Source: Streptomyces sp. SAT1
GTDB taxonomy: Bacteria > Actinomycetota > Actinomycetes > Streptomycetales > Streptomycetaceae
NCBI RefSeq assembly: GCF_001654495.1
Contig: NZ_CP015849.1
Span: 4,253,501 to 4,317,500 of the forward strand
Direction: 5' to 3'
DNA: 64,000 nucleotides
The notes under the pieces were generated by a model that ran no database searches, had not been told where the DNA came from, and saw only the letters and a program-made list of their open reading frames with translations. The position numbers and the translations under genes were made by a program. Below, piece after piece: positions 1 to 8,202 of this stretch (its first letter is position 1; each line of letters starts with the position of its first letter).

Positions 1-159
1 CCGGTCCCCCGTGAGCTGCATCCCGTCACCCGAGTCACCCGCGAACCGGATCACCACCCGATCCACACGGCGGACGTCCTTCGTTCCGGCCGCCCTGCGC
101 TGTTCCCCTACGACGGTTCCGTCGGCCTGTTCCGCTGGACTGCTGACCTGGCTGGTCAC
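1..159 (-). CDS. korA: 2-oxoglutarate:ferredoxin oxidoreductase alpha subunit, 5' part only
   Basis: The first 53 codons of a minus-strand gene run off the left edge of the window. The reading frame ends at base 1 with the residues RFAGDSGDGMQLTGDR, the characteristic N-terminal segment of the gamma-like domain of KorA/OorA. This enzyme oxidatively decarboxylates 2-oxoglutarate and passes electrons to ferredoxin; the beta subunit would be expected further left. The GTG start at 159 follows a strong GGAGGAGGT ribosome site. The piece is short, but the motif is distinctive. Its nearness to a complex I-like operon suggests reduced ferredoxin as a possible electron donor there, which is inference. 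Confidence 0.85.
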   Translation of the reverse strand, partial: MTSQVSSPAEQADGTVVGEQRRAAGTKDVRRVDRVVIRFAGDSGDGMQLTGDR

Positions 160-394
160 TGAACTGGACCTCCTCCGAGGCGGCTGTGGTGAACGGCCTT
201 CCCGAAAGTCCTGGCGAAGACCTTCCCGATGTCAACCCTACGACCGTCAGCTCTGCCCTCCCGGCGGCTGTCGCATGCTGGACGGGCCCGCGAGACGGTC
301 CTGTGCCCTGTTCTGTCACGCCGTTGCGGCCTCGCGGACCTCCTTCAAGGACGTTGCGCCACAGTCGCCCGTCCGGCGTACTCCCGGCCGGTCC

Positions 395-414
395 GGACGG
401 GTCCGGACCCGTCC
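395..414. repeat. 20-bp perfect palindrome
   Basis: The sequence GGACGGGTCCGGACCCGTCC equals its own reverse complement. It sits downstream of the response regulator stop and about 235 bp upstream of the korA start. It could be a regulator site or part of a transcript-end structure. There is no U-tract next to it. Confidence 0.6.
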
Positions 415-444
415 CGCCGGTCCGGACCCGCACCGGCGGCTCCC

Positions 445-534
445 GGACGGCCGGGAGCCGGACGGCCGGCATCCGGGCGACCCGGATCCGGACGGGCGGG
501 ATCCGGGCGACCGGGAGCCGGACGGGCGGGACCC
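445..534. repeat. About three tandem 30-bp GC-rich units
   Basis: The segments starting at 475 and 505 match each other closely with a 30-bp period, and 445-474 is a more diverged copy. The units are built from GGGCGA, CCGGA and GACGGGCGG blocks. They are non-coding as far as I can see. Confidence 0.65.
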
Positions 535-578
535 GGATCGGGGCCCGCTGGGGGACCCCGCCCGTTCAGTGTCGGCCG

Positions 579-1238
579 CTAGGAGTTCAGATAGGTGAGG
601 ACGGCGAGAACGCGCCGGTGATCCCCGTCACTCGGGGACAGGCCGAGCTTGAGGAAGATGTTGCTGACGTGCTTCTCGACCGCGCCGTCGCTGACCACGA
701 GCTGGCGGGCGATCGCCGAGTTCGTCCGCCCCTCGGCCATGAGGCCCAGCACCTCGCGCTCGCGCGGGGTGAGCCCGGCCAGCACGTCCTGCTTGCGGCT
801 GCGCCCGAGCAACTGGGCGACCACCTCCGGGTCGAGGGCCGTACCGCCCTGGGCCACCCGGACCACCGCGTCCACGAACTCGCGCACCTCGGCCACCCGG
901 TCCTTGAGCAGATAGCCGACCCCGCGGCTGGAGCCCGCCAGCAGCTCGGTGGCGTACCGCTCCTCCACGTACTGGGACAGGACGAGCACCCCGAGCCCGG
1001 GGTGCGCCTTGCGCAGCCGCACCGCCGCCCGTACCCCCTCGTCGGTGTGGGTCGGCGGCATCCGCACATCGGCCACGACCACGTCGGGCAGCTCGCCCCG
1101 GCCGTGCAGATCGGTGATGGTCTTGATCAGCGCCTCGGCGTCACCGACACCGGCCACGACGTCGTGCCCGCGGTCGGTCAGCAGCCGGGTCAGGCCCTCC
1201 CTGAGCAGCACTGAATCCTCGGCGATGACCACCCGCAC
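579..1238 (-). CDS. LuxR/NarL-family response regulator
   Basis: The 219-residue protein has an N-terminal receiver domain opening with VRVVIAEDSVLLREG and a phospho-acceptor Asp in the VVVADVRMPP segment. Its C-terminal LuxR-type helix-turn-helix reads LTPREREVLGLMAEGRTNSA. The start at 1238 (GTG) is chosen over upstream in-frame codons because GGAGG sits 5 nt before it and the protein then begins as family members usually do. It lies downstream of two sensor kinases on the same strand and is their likely shared partner. A 24-bp direct repeat lies just upstream of the start. Confidence 0.9.
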   Translation of the reverse strand: MRVVIAEDSVLLREGLTRLLTDRGHDVVAGVGDAEALIKTITDLHGRGELPDVVVADVRMPPTHTDEGVRAAVRLRKAHPGLGVLVLSQYVEERYATELLAGSSRGVGYLLKDRVAEVREFVDAVVRVAQGGTALDPEVVAQLLGRSRKQDVLAGLTPREREVLGLMAEGRTNSAIARQLVVSDGAVEKHVSNIFLKLGLSPSDGDHRRVLAVLTYLNS

Positions 1239-1280
1239 CCTGTCCTCCACGATCTTCGGCCCCCCACAGCCCATCTACGG

Positions 1281-1327
1281 CAGTCCATGCGACTCCGTAC
1301 GACCCAGTCCATGCGACTCGGTACGAC
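1281..1327. repeat. 24-bp-period direct repeat upstream of the response regulator
   Basis: Two 23-bp copies (1281-1303 and 1305-1327) differ at a single base. Each contains CAGTCCATGCGACTC followed by GTACGAC. They lie 43-89 bp upstream of the regulator's start codon, a position expected for an autoregulatory binding site. Confidence 0.7.
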
Positions 1328-1525
1328 ACGGCCCAGCATTCCAGGATCCGGACCCTGACGCGCCGGAGCCCCGGGGGAATCCGTGCGGATCCCGGGGTGC
1401 CCCGGGCGATGGGGGAGGGGGTATGCGTTATTTGTACTGATCTTCCGGCCGGGGTCACGCCGCGCGGCCTGCCGCCCGCGGCCGGGAGGGGCCGTGGGCG
1501 GCAGGCCGCCGGTGCGGATTCCGCA

Positions 1526-1615
1526 GGTGGTACCGGTTCCGCTGGTGATACCGGTACCGCCGGTGGTGCCGGTTCCGCTGGTGGTGCCGGTCCCGCCGGT
1601 GGTGCCGGTTCCGTC
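1526..1615. repeat. Five tandem 18-bp units
   Basis: The units start at 1526, 1544, 1562, 1580 and 1598, with consensus GGTGGTGCCGGTTCCGCT. They lie 33 bp past the stop codon of the first kinase and are non-coding. Such arrays are prone to slippage and are useful as strain markers. Confidence 0.8.
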
Positions 1616-1647
1616 AGGGCTTCGATTCCGCCGGTACGCCCGTGCGC

Positions 1648-3015
1648 TCAGCGCCGCCAGGGCAGCTCCGCCGTCACCCGGGTGGGCCCGCCGGCCGGCG
1701 AGTCGACGACGAGGATGCCGTCCACCGCGTCCAGCCGCTCGGCCAGCCCCGCCAGGCCCGATCCGGCGGACACATCGGCGCCGCCGACCCCGTCGTCCAT
1801 GACCTGGAGCATCAGCCGGTCCTCGACCCGCCACACGTCCACCGAGGCGGAGCGCGCCCCGCTGTGCTTGCTGATGTTCTGGAGCAGCTCGCACACCGTG
1901 AAGTACGCGATGCCCTCGATCGCCGCCGCCGGGCGCTCCGTCAGGTCCACGTCCACCTGCACCGGCACCGTGCAGCGCGAGGCGACCGAGGAGAGGGCCG
2001 CGTCCAGGCCGCGGTCGGTCAGCACGGCCGGGTGGATGCCCCGGGCCAGGTCGCGCAGCTCCTGGAGCGCGGTCTTCACCTCGCCGTGCGCCTCGTCCAC
2101 CATCCGGGCCGCCGCCTGCGGGTCCTCGGTCAGCTTCTCCTTGGCGAGACCCAGGTCCATGGCGAGCGCCACCAGCCGGGCCTGTGCGCCGTCGTGCAGG
2201 TCCCGCTCGATGCGCCGCAGGTCGGCCGCGGCCGTGTCCACCACGACACCGCGGTCCGACTCCAGCTCCACCACGCGCGCCGACAGCTGCGACGGGCCGA
2301 GCAGCCCGTGCACCAGCACCCGGTCCACCGTGGTCAGCGCCCGCAGGATCCACGGCGTGGCCAGGGTGATCACCAGCCCGGCGAGGGCGGTCACCGTGAT
2401 CTCGAACGGGTTGTCGAGGAAGATCTGGTGGTGCTCGTCGCCGTAGAGCTGGATGCCGCCCTGCCCGGCCCACGTGGGGAAGATCCAGTACCAGAGCGGA
2501 TACGTCAGCAGCGACCAGCCCATCGGCCACAGCACCATCGCCACCACGAACGAGAAGACCGCCCACGGGAACTGGAGCCCCGCGTAGAGCAGCGCCCGCC
2601 AGGAGGCGCCGCTCTTCAGCACCGCGCCGGTCCAGGCCAGCGGGCCGCGGCCCTTCATCACCAGCGGCTCCGGCTCGCCCACCTCCAGGCCGAGCAGCCC
2701 GCGCGCCCGCACCCGCTCCAGCGCGCCGAAGCCCCGGCAGCCCGCCAGCGCGCCCGCCAGCACCGGGATGCCCAGGAAGGTCACCAGCAGACCGGCGCCC
2801 AGCGACACCATCGTGACGGCCCAGCAGAAGAGCGTGATGCTGATCGGCAGGCTGAGCAGGACGTACGCCAGCTCCTTCCAGCTGCGCGCCTCGAACGGCG
2901 CCCGCAGCCCGGCGGGGAGCCGGTGCCGGCGCGGACCGCGCTCCTCGTCGTGGAACCCGGTCCCGCTGTAGGACCCGTACCCCTGGCCGTACTGCGATCC
3001 GTACTGGGTGGTCAT
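1648..3015 (-). CDS. Two-component sensor histidine kinase (putative-sensor domain type), copy 1
   Basis: The 455-residue protein has a short Gln/Tyr/Gly-rich N-terminus and then about four hydrophobic membrane segments of the 'putative sensor' type up to about residue 240. A HisKA_3 dimerisation helix carries the phospho-acceptor His in ERDLHDGAQARLV (near residue 270), and a C-terminal HATPase domain has NISKHSGA and DDGVGGADVSAGSGLAGL boxes. Long stretches are identical to the neighbouring kinase at 3226-4458, so the pair arose by duplication. It probably phosphorylates the regulator at 579-1238. Confidence 0.92.
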   Translation of the reverse strand: MTTQYGSQYGQGYGSYSGTGFHDEERGPRRHRLPAGLRAPFEARSWKELAYVLLSLPISITLFCWAVTMVSLGAGLLVTFLGIPVLAGALAGCRGFGALERVRARGLLGLEVGEPEPLVMKGRGPLAWTGAVLKSGASWRALLYAGLQFPWAVFSFVVAMVLWPMGWSLLTYPLWYWIFPTWAGQGGIQLYGDEHHQIFLDNPFEITVTALAGLVITLATPWILRALTTVDRVLVHGLLGPSQLSARVVELESDRGVVVDTAAADLRRIERDLHDGAQARLVALAMDLGLAKEKLTEDPQAAARMVDEAHGEVKTALQELRDLARGIHPAVLTDRGLDAALSSVASRCTVPVQVDVDLTERPAAAIEGIAYFTVCELLQNISKHSGARSASVDVWRVEDRLMLQVMDDGVGGADVSAGSGLAGLAERLDAVDGILVVDSPAGGPTRVTAELPWRR

Positions 3016-3111
3016 CGGCGTCGTCCGTTCCCCTGGTGTGCTGCGCTGCTGGCGGCTGTTGTCGGCTGTTGCTGTCGCGGTGCCTGCTCCGGTGCGGCCG
3101 GGCCGCAGGTC

Positions 3112-3161
3112 GTCGCGGTCTCCCCGGTGTGATTCCGTCGCGGTCTCCCCGGCGTGATTCC
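3112..3161. repeat. 25-bp tandem duplication between the two kinases
   Basis: Two adjacent 25-bp copies (3112-3136 and 3137-3161) differ at one base. They lie in the 210-bp gap upstream of the first kinase, about 100 bp from its start codon. This may be a regulator site or simply a slippage product. Confidence 0.75.
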
Positions 3162-3225
3162 AGAGTGCTGGACCGCGGCGCCCGCAACCATGGAGCGCGT
3201 CGGCGTCTCGGTCCGGGGGTTTTCC

Positions 3226-4458
3226 CTACCTCCGGCCGTGCGGGACCGCTGCGCCGCCCGGCGCGGGCGTACGGTCCCGCCAGGGCAGCTCCGCCGTGAC
3301 CGTCGTCGGTCCGCCCGGCGGCGAGTCCACGACGAACAGCCCGTCGACGGCGCCCAGCCGCTCCGCGAGCCCCCGCATGCCCGTACCGCCGTCCAGGCTG
3401 GCGCCGCCGCGCCCGTCGTCGACGACCTGGAGCATCAGCCGGTCGTCGGCACGCCACACGTCCACCGAGGCGGAGCGCGCCCCGCTGTGCTTGCTGACGT
3501 TCTGGAGCAGCTCGGACACCGTGAAGTAGGCGATGCCCTCGATGGCCTCCGCCGGGCGCGCGGGCAGATCGGCCGTCACCTTCACCGGCACCGTGCAGCG
3601 CGAGGCGACCGAGGAGAGGGCGGCGTCCAGGCCGCGGTCGGTCAGCACGGCCGGGTGGATGCCCCGGGCCAGGTCGCGCAGCTCCTGGAGCGCGAGCTTC
3701 ACCTCGCCGTGCGCCTCCGCGACCATCTCGGCCGCCGTGTCCGGGTCCTCCAGCAGCTTCTCCTTGGCCAGACCGAGACCCATGGCCAGGTTCACCAGCC
3801 GGGCCTGCGCGCCGTCGTGCAGGTCCCGCTCGATGCGCCGCAGGTCGGCCGCGGCCGTGTCCACCACGACACCCCGGTCCGACTCCAGCTCCGCGATCCG
3901 CCGCTCCAGTTCGTCGGAGGGCGACAGCAGACCCCGCACCAGCGCCCGGTCCACGTTCGTCAGGCCCCGCGCGATGAACGGCAGCACCGGCCACAGCACG
4001 AACAGCGAGACCAGGGTCACGGAGAAGGTGAGGACACCCCAGGGCAGCCGGATGAAGTCGTACAGCACCGTGCGCCAGCCCACCGGGTCCTTCAGCATCA
4101 GCCAGAACCGGTTGAGCCAGCCCTTCGTACGGCCCATCGGCAGCGGACTCGGCTCGTCGATACGGACCCCGAGCAGGGCGCGCGCCCGCTTGCGCTCCAG
4201 CCGGCCCAGCAGCCGGGCGCCCGCCAGGCCGAACGCCAGCAGCGGCAGGCCCACCACCGTGACGGTCAGCGCCGCGCCGACGGACAGCACGGACACCACG
4301 TAGACGAAGCCGATCAGGGACACGGGCAGGTTCACCAGGAGATGCGTGATCTCCTTCCAGGTGGGCAGGTCGTAGGCGAAACGAGCCGGTGGCGGCCGGT
4401 CGCGGTCGTCCCCGGCGCCGCGCGCCGCCGGGCCGGCGGAGGAGATGGGTGCGCTCAT
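3226..4458 (-). CDS. Two-component sensor histidine kinase (putative-sensor domain type), copy 2
   Basis: The 410-residue protein has the same architecture as its neighbour: a membrane sensor region (about residues 35-190), a HisKA_3 helix with ERDLHDGAQARLV near residue 210, and a HATPase domain with NVSKHSGA and GRGGASLDGGTGMRGL. The ATG at 4458 is chosen because the upstream in-frame extension only reads through repeats and has no domain-like sequence. It is divergent from the nuo operon, with a 240-bp shared upstream region, so the two could be co-regulated. Confidence 0.9.
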   Translation of the reverse strand: MSAPISSAGPAARGAGDDRDRPPPARFAYDLPTWKEITHLLVNLPVSLIGFVYVVSVLSVGAALTVTVVGLPLLAFGLAGARLLGRLERKRARALLGVRIDEPSPLPMGRTKGWLNRFWLMLKDPVGWRTVLYDFIRLPWGVLTFSVTLVSLFVLWPVLPFIARGLTNVDRALVRGLLSPSDELERRIAELESDRGVVVDTAAADLRRIERDLHDGAQARLVNLAMGLGLAKEKLLEDPDTAAEMVAEAHGEVKLALQELRDLARGIHPAVLTDRGLDAALSSVASRCTVPVKVTADLPARPAEAIEGIAYFTVSELLQNVSKHSGARSASVDVWRADDRLMLQVVDDGRGGASLDGGTGMRGLAERLGAVDGLFVVDSPPGGPTTVTAELPWRDRTPAPGGAAVPHGRR

Positions 4459-4620
4459 ACGGGCTAGCGTGCCGTGCGACGGCCCCGGACGCCATGAGGT
4501 CGGCCGCCCTGGTGAGCGGGGGAAAACCCCACCCCGCGTCCCAGCGCGCGACGGGCTGCTTACCCGCTCTTTAACAGGGCCTAGACTCCCGTGCGTACAG
4601 ACCGTCGCACGGGCGACACG

Positions 4621-4656
4621 GGCAGCACAGGCAGCACAGGCAGCACAGGCAGCACG
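4621..4656. repeat. Four tandem 9-bp units in the nuoA leader
   Basis: The unit GGCAGCACA is repeated at 4621, 4630, 4639 and 4648. It lies 43 bp before the nuoA start, in the region shared with the divergent kinase. A possible -10 box (TAGACT, 4582-4587) precedes it, so the repeat probably lies in the 5' untranslated leader. Confidence 0.75.
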
Positions 4657-4698
4657 GACACCACCGGGCACCACGGGTCAGGGAGCGAGGGACGGACG

Positions 4699-5127
4699 GT
4701 GACGCAGACGGTGCGGAGGGCGGCGCGCGAGACGGCGCGGGGGCAGGCCGCCGTCGCGGCGGACTACTTCCACTCCTACTCGGTCGTCGGGCTGCTCGCC
4801 GTCGTCGGTGTGCTGTTCGTCGCTGTCGCGTTCGGCGCGGGCCGGCTGCTGCGCCCGGTGGTCCCCACGCCCGAGAAGCTCCTGACGTACGAGTGCGGTG
4901 TCGACCCCGTCGGCGAGGGCTGGGCCCACACCCAGGTCCGCTACTACGTGTACGCCTTCCTGTACGTGATCTTCGCCGTCGACTCGATCTTCCTGTTCCC
5001 CTGGGCGACGGTCTTCGCCGCCCCCGGCTACGGCGCGGCGACGCTGGTGGAGATGTTCGTCTTCCTCGGCTTCCTGGCCATCGGCCTGCTGTACGCATAC
5101 AAGAAGGGCGTCCTGACATGGACGTGA
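4699..5127 (+). CDS. nuoA: NADH-quinone oxidoreductase subunit A
   Basis: This 142-residue membrane subunit belongs to the proton-pumping complex I family, with three hydrophobic segments. The family signature appears as YECGVDPVGEGW and then VRYYVYAFLYVIFAVDSIFLFPWA. The usual FDVE pair is AVDS here. The start is taken as the GTG at 4699, because the longer frame from 4591 only adds residues encoded by the 9-bp repeats. It overlaps nuoB by 10 nt and heads a ten-gene operon. Confidence 0.92.
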   Translation: MTQTVRRAARETARGQAAVAADYFHSYSVVGLLAVVGVLFVAVAFGAGRLLRPVVPTPEKLLTYECGVDPVGEGWAHTQVRYYVYAFLYVIFAVDSIFLFPWATVFAAPGYGAATLVEMFVFLGFLAIGLLYAYKKGVLTWT

Positions 5128-5819
5128 ACCCCGCCGTGCCCGAGCCGGTGGCCTCCGAGCCCGTCGCGCTTCCCGCGCCGCAGCGGCTCGGCGCGCTGTC
5201 CCGGCTGGCCCCCGAGCCGATGAAGGTGGTCCTGAACTGGGGCCGCCGCTACTCGCTGTGGGTCTTCAACTTCGGCCTGGCCTGCTGCGCGATCGAGTTC
5301 ATCGCCGCCTCGATGGCCCGCCACGACTTCATCCGCCTCGGGGTGATCCCCTTCGCCCCCGGCCCGCGCCAGGCCGACCTGATGGTGGTCTCCGGCACCG
5401 TCACGGACAAGATGGCCCCCGCCGTCAAACGCCTGTACGAGCAGATGCCCGAGCCGAAGTACGTCATCTCCTTCGGCGCCTGCTCCAACTGCGGCGGCCC
5501 CTACTGGGACTCGTACTCCGTCACCAAGGGCGTCGACCAGATCATCCCCGTGGACGTCTACGTCCCCGGCTGCCCGCCGCGCCCCGAGGCGCTGCTCCAG
5601 GGGATCCTCAAGCTCCAGGAGAAGATCGCCAGGGAGTCGCTCGCGGAGCGGTACGGCACCGGGACGGCGCGCCCGTCGGCGGCGGCACTCCAGAGTGGGC
5701 TGGTACGGCCGCCGGGTGCCGGTGCCGGTGCGGGTCCCGGTGGCGGTGCGGGGGCCGGGGCCGGGGCTGAGGGGGCGGCCGGCGGTTCCGCCGGTTCCGG
5801 TGCTGGAGGCGAGCGATGA
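5118..5819 (+). CDS. nuoB: NADH-quinone oxidoreductase subunit B
   Basis: The 233-residue protein carries the N2 [4Fe-4S] cluster that reduces quinone in complex I. Ligands are visible as the Cys pair in LACCAIEF, the Cys in GACSNCGG and the Cys in VPGCPPRPE. The core ends near residue 185; a tail of about 48 residues made almost only of Gly and Ala follows, which is not usual for the family. It overlaps nuoA by 10 nt and nuoC by 4 nt, so translation is probably coupled. Confidence 0.93.
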   Translation: MDVNPAVPEPVASEPVALPAPQRLGALSRLAPEPMKVVLNWGRRYSLWVFNFGLACCAIEFIAASMARHDFIRLGVIPFAPGPRQADLMVVSGTVTDKMAPAVKRLYEQMPEPKYVISFGACSNCGGPYWDSYSVTKGVDQIIPVDVYVPGCPPRPEALLQGILKLQEKIARESLAERYGTGTARPSAAALQSGLVRPPGAGAGAGPGGGAGAGAGAEGAAGGSAGSGAGGER

Positions 5820-7237
5820 GCGGCGCCGGGTGGCTGCCCGCGCCCGCCGAGGAACTGTTCGGCGCCGGGGCCACGGCCGAGGAGTCCTACGAGGTCCTGA
5901 CGGTCGACGTACCCGCCGACTCCTGGGTCTCCGCCCTGCTGACCGCCCGCGACACGCTGGGCTGCACCTACTTCGACTGGCTGAGCGCGGTCGACGAGCC
6001 GGGCACGGGCCTGCGGATCGCGGCGCACGTCGTGGCGCTGGCCCCGGTACGGAGGCTGCTCGTCCGCACGACGGTCCCGCACGAGCGGCCGGTCCTGGCC
6101 ACCGCCGTCGAGGTCTACGCGGGCGCCGCCTGGCACGAACGCGAGACCCACGAGATGTTCGGCGTCGACTTCGCGGGCCACCCCGCCCTGGACCACCTCC
6201 TGCTCCCGGACACCTTCGAGGGCCATCCGCTGCGCAAGGACTTCGTCCTGGCCGCCCGGGTCGCCAAGGCGTGGCCCGGCGCGAAGGAGCCGGGCGAGTC
6301 GGACCACGGCGCACCCAAGCGCCGCCAGATGCTGCCGCCGGGCGTCCCCGACCCCAACGAGTGGGGTCCCCTCAAGGGCACCCTCCCGGCCGCCCCGGCC
6401 CGCCCCGCCCGGGGCGCCGCCCGCCCGGCGGGCGAACGCCCCGTCCGCACGCCCGGCGACCGCCCGGTACGCCGCACCCGCACGGCCGCCGGAGGCTCGG
6501 CGAGCCAGACGAGCGGGGACACGGGAACGGGCACGGGTACGGGCGCGGGCACGAGTACGGGTACGGGTACGGGTACGGACACGGCGGAGGCCGGGGGCAC
6601 GGCTGACACTGCGGGTGCGCCGGGTGCGCCGGGTGCGCCGGGTGCGTCGGGTGCGCCGGGTACGGCTGGTACGCCGGGCGCCGGGGGAGCGGAGCCGCCC
6701 GCGATCCCTGAGCCGCCCGCGGCCCCGGGCGCGGCAGGCGGGGCGACCGCCAGGCCGCGCCGGATGCGGAGCGCGAGCCAGGGCTCGGCGAGCCAGACGG
6801 GAGCCGCCGGCGCCACCCCGGCTGCCTCGGCCGGCCCGGTCACCCCGGAGACCCCGGAGACTCCCGAGACCCCGACGCAGCCGGAGAAACCGGCGGCTCC
6901 GCCGTCTCCGCCGTCCGCCCCGCGCCGTTCGCGCAGCGCGAGCGGCGGCTCCGCCTCGCAGCGGGCGGAGCGACCTGCGCCCCCGCCCCCGCCTGTCCCC
7001 GCCGCCGACCCCGCTGCTCAGGAACCGCAGCCGCAGCCGCAGCCGCCCACACCCCCGCGCAGCGCGGACGCGCCCTGGCACCACGCCCGCCCGGCCTTCG
7101 ACGAACCGGAGAACCCGGAGAACCCGGAGAACCCGGAGAACCCGGAGAACCCGGAGAACCCGGAGAACCCGGAGACGCCGAAGCAGCCCCCCGCCCCGCC
7201 CGCCCCCGACGACGACCCGGAAGGAGACCAGCGGTGA
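5816..7237 (+). CDS. nuoC: NADH-quinone oxidoreductase subunit C with a long disordered tail
   Basis: Residues 1 to about 185 form a normal 30-kDa NuoC domain, with the signature HERETHEMFGVDFAGHP followed by LRKDF. Family members usually end soon after. Here some 290 more residues follow, rich in Pro, Ala, Gly, Thr, Ser and Glu. The tail holds a Thr-Gly run, a GAP run, three spaced copies of a basic motif ending GSASQ, and seven Pro-Glu-Asn triplets near the C-terminus. No NuoD (49-kDa) homology is present in the tail. It overlaps both neighbours by 4 nt. Confidence 0.92.
   Translation: MSGAGWLPAPAEELFGAGATAEESYEVLTVDVPADSWVSALLTARDTLGCTYFDWLSAVDEPGTGLRIAAHVVALAPVRRLLVRTTVPHERPVLATAVEVYAGAAWHERETHEMFGVDFAGHPALDHLLLPDTFEGHPLRKDFVLAARVAKAWPGAKEPGESDHGAPKRRQMLPPGVPDPNEWGPLKGTLPAAPARPARGAARPAGERPVRTPGDRPVRRTRTAAGGSASQTSGDTGTGTGTGAGTSTGTGTGTDTAEAGGTADTAGAPGAPGAPGASGAPGTAGTPGAGGAEPPAIPEPPAAPGAAGGATARPRRMRSASQGSASQTGAAGATPAASAGPVTPETPETPETPTQPEKPAAPPSPPSAPRRSRSASGGSASQRAERPAPPPPPVPAADPAAQEPQPQPQPPTPPRSADAPWHHARPAFDEPENPENPENPENPENPENPENPETPKQPPAPPAPDDDPEGDQR
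7106..7177 (+). repeat. 9-bp coding repeat (Pro-Glu-Asn) in nuoC
   Basis: CCGGAGAAC is repeated seven times in frame and is followed by one variant triplet (Pro-Glu-Thr). Copy number at such sites usually varies between strains, so tail length is likely polymorphic. Confidence 0.9.
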
Positions 7238-8202
7238 ACGACGTGGCCGACGTCGCCCTGCGACTCCTGATCGTCTTCGTGGCCTTCCTCGTCCTCCCCC
7301 TGATCGTCGGTCAGACCGAGCACAAGGTGATGGCCCACATGCAGGGTCGCCTCGGCCCGATGTACGCGGGCGGTTTCCACGGCTGGGCCCAGCTCGTCGC
7401 GGACGGCGTGAAGTTCGCGCAGAAGGAGGACGTGGTCCCGGCGGGCGCGGACCGCCGCGTCTTCCAGCTCGCCCCGGCCGTCGCCCTCCTGCCGTACCTG
7501 CTGGTGCTGCTCGCGCTTCCGGTCGGCCCCGGCGCGGGCGCGGTCGGCCAGGTGCTGGACGCGGGCCTCTTCTTCGTGCTCGCCGTGATGGGCGTGGGCG
7601 TACTCGGCTCGCTCATGGCCGGCTGGGCCTCCGCCAACAAGTTCTCCCTCCTCGGCGGCCTGCGCACCGCCGCGCAGCTCCTCGCCTACGAACTGCCGAT
7701 GCTGCTCGCCGCCGCCTCCGTGGCGATGGCGGCCGGAACGGTCTCGCTGCCCGGCATCCTGGACGCGTTCCACTGGTGGTGGCTGCCCTGGCAGATCGTC
7801 GGCGCGGTCGTCTTCTTCGTCGCCGGTCTCGCCGAACTGCAACGCCCGCCCTTCGACATGCCGGTGGCCGACTCGGAGATCATCTTCGGCGCGTACACCG
7901 AGTACACCGGGCTGCGGTTCGCCCTGTTCCTGCTCGCCGAGTACGCCGGGATCGTCGTCCTGTGCGGGCTGACGACCGTCCTCTTCCTGGGCGGCTGGCA
8001 CGGCCCCTGGGGCGCGGACGGCCTCGGCTGGGTCTGGACGCTGCTGAAGTCCGCCGTCCTCGCCTTCGTCGTGATCTGGCTGCGCGTCACCTACCCGCGG
8101 CTGCGCGAGGACCAGCTCCAGAAGCTCTCCTGGACCCTCCTCGTGCCCCTCGCCCTCGCCCAGATCGCCCTCACCGGCATCGTCAAGGTGGTGATCTCCT
8201 AG
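7234..8202 (+). CDS. nuoH: NADH-quinone oxidoreductase subunit H
   Basis: This 322-residue multi-pass membrane subunit forms part of the quinone chamber. Family landmarks are RLGPMYAGGFHGWAQLVADGVKF near the N-terminus and RPPFDMPVADSEIIFGAYTE further on; the latter is close to the usual acidic loop that couples to the quinone site. Start GTG 7234 overlaps the nuoC stop by 4 nt and is preceded by AAGGAG. In a standard cluster nuoD to nuoG would lie between nuoC and nuoH; here the two genes touch. Confidence 0.94.
   Translation: MNDVADVALRLLIVFVAFLVLPLIVGQTEHKVMAHMQGRLGPMYAGGFHGWAQLVADGVKFAQKEDVVPAGADRRVFQLAPAVALLPYLLVLLALPVGPGAGAVGQVLDAGLFFVLAVMGVGVLGSLMAGWASANKFSLLGGLRTAAQLLAYELPMLLAAASVAMAAGTVSLPGILDAFHWWWLPWQIVGAVVFFVAGLAELQRPPFDMPVADSEIIFGAYTEYTGLRFALFLLAEYAGIVVLCGLTTVLFLGGWHGPWGADGLGWVWTLLKSAVLAFVVIWLRVTYPRLREDQLQKLSWTLLVPLALAQIALTGIVKVVIS

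Larger units (their letters stand above)
160..578. other. Intergenic region, no convincing gene
   Basis: This lies between the start of korA and the end of the response regulator, both on the minus strand. Open frames exist on both strands, but their translations are Arg/Pro/Gly-rich shadows with no domain-like sequence. The right half carries a 20-bp palindrome and 30-bp tandem repeats, listed separately. The korA promoter should lie in about 160-390; I could not assign its -10 and -35 boxes. Confidence 0.6.
1239..1647. other. Gap between response regulator and first kinase
   Basis: No gene is evident in this 409-bp gap. It holds a 24-bp direct repeat next to the regulator gene (1281-1327) and a five-unit 18-bp tandem repeat near the kinase stop (1526-1615). 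The size of the gap implies that the regulator has its own promoter here and is not purely co-transcribed with the kinases. Confidence 0.6.

Noticed and set aside
1190..4495. A 1101-codon minus-strand frame across both kinases
   Set aside because: It is the out-of-frame reading of two GC-rich paralogous genes. The translation is Gly/Arg/Ala/Pro noise, and the correct frames give clear kinase domains.
6370..7237. A fused nuoD in the long nuoC tail
   Set aside because: The tail is low-complexity Pro/Ala/Gly/Thr sequence with none of the conserved 49-kDa subunit motifs.
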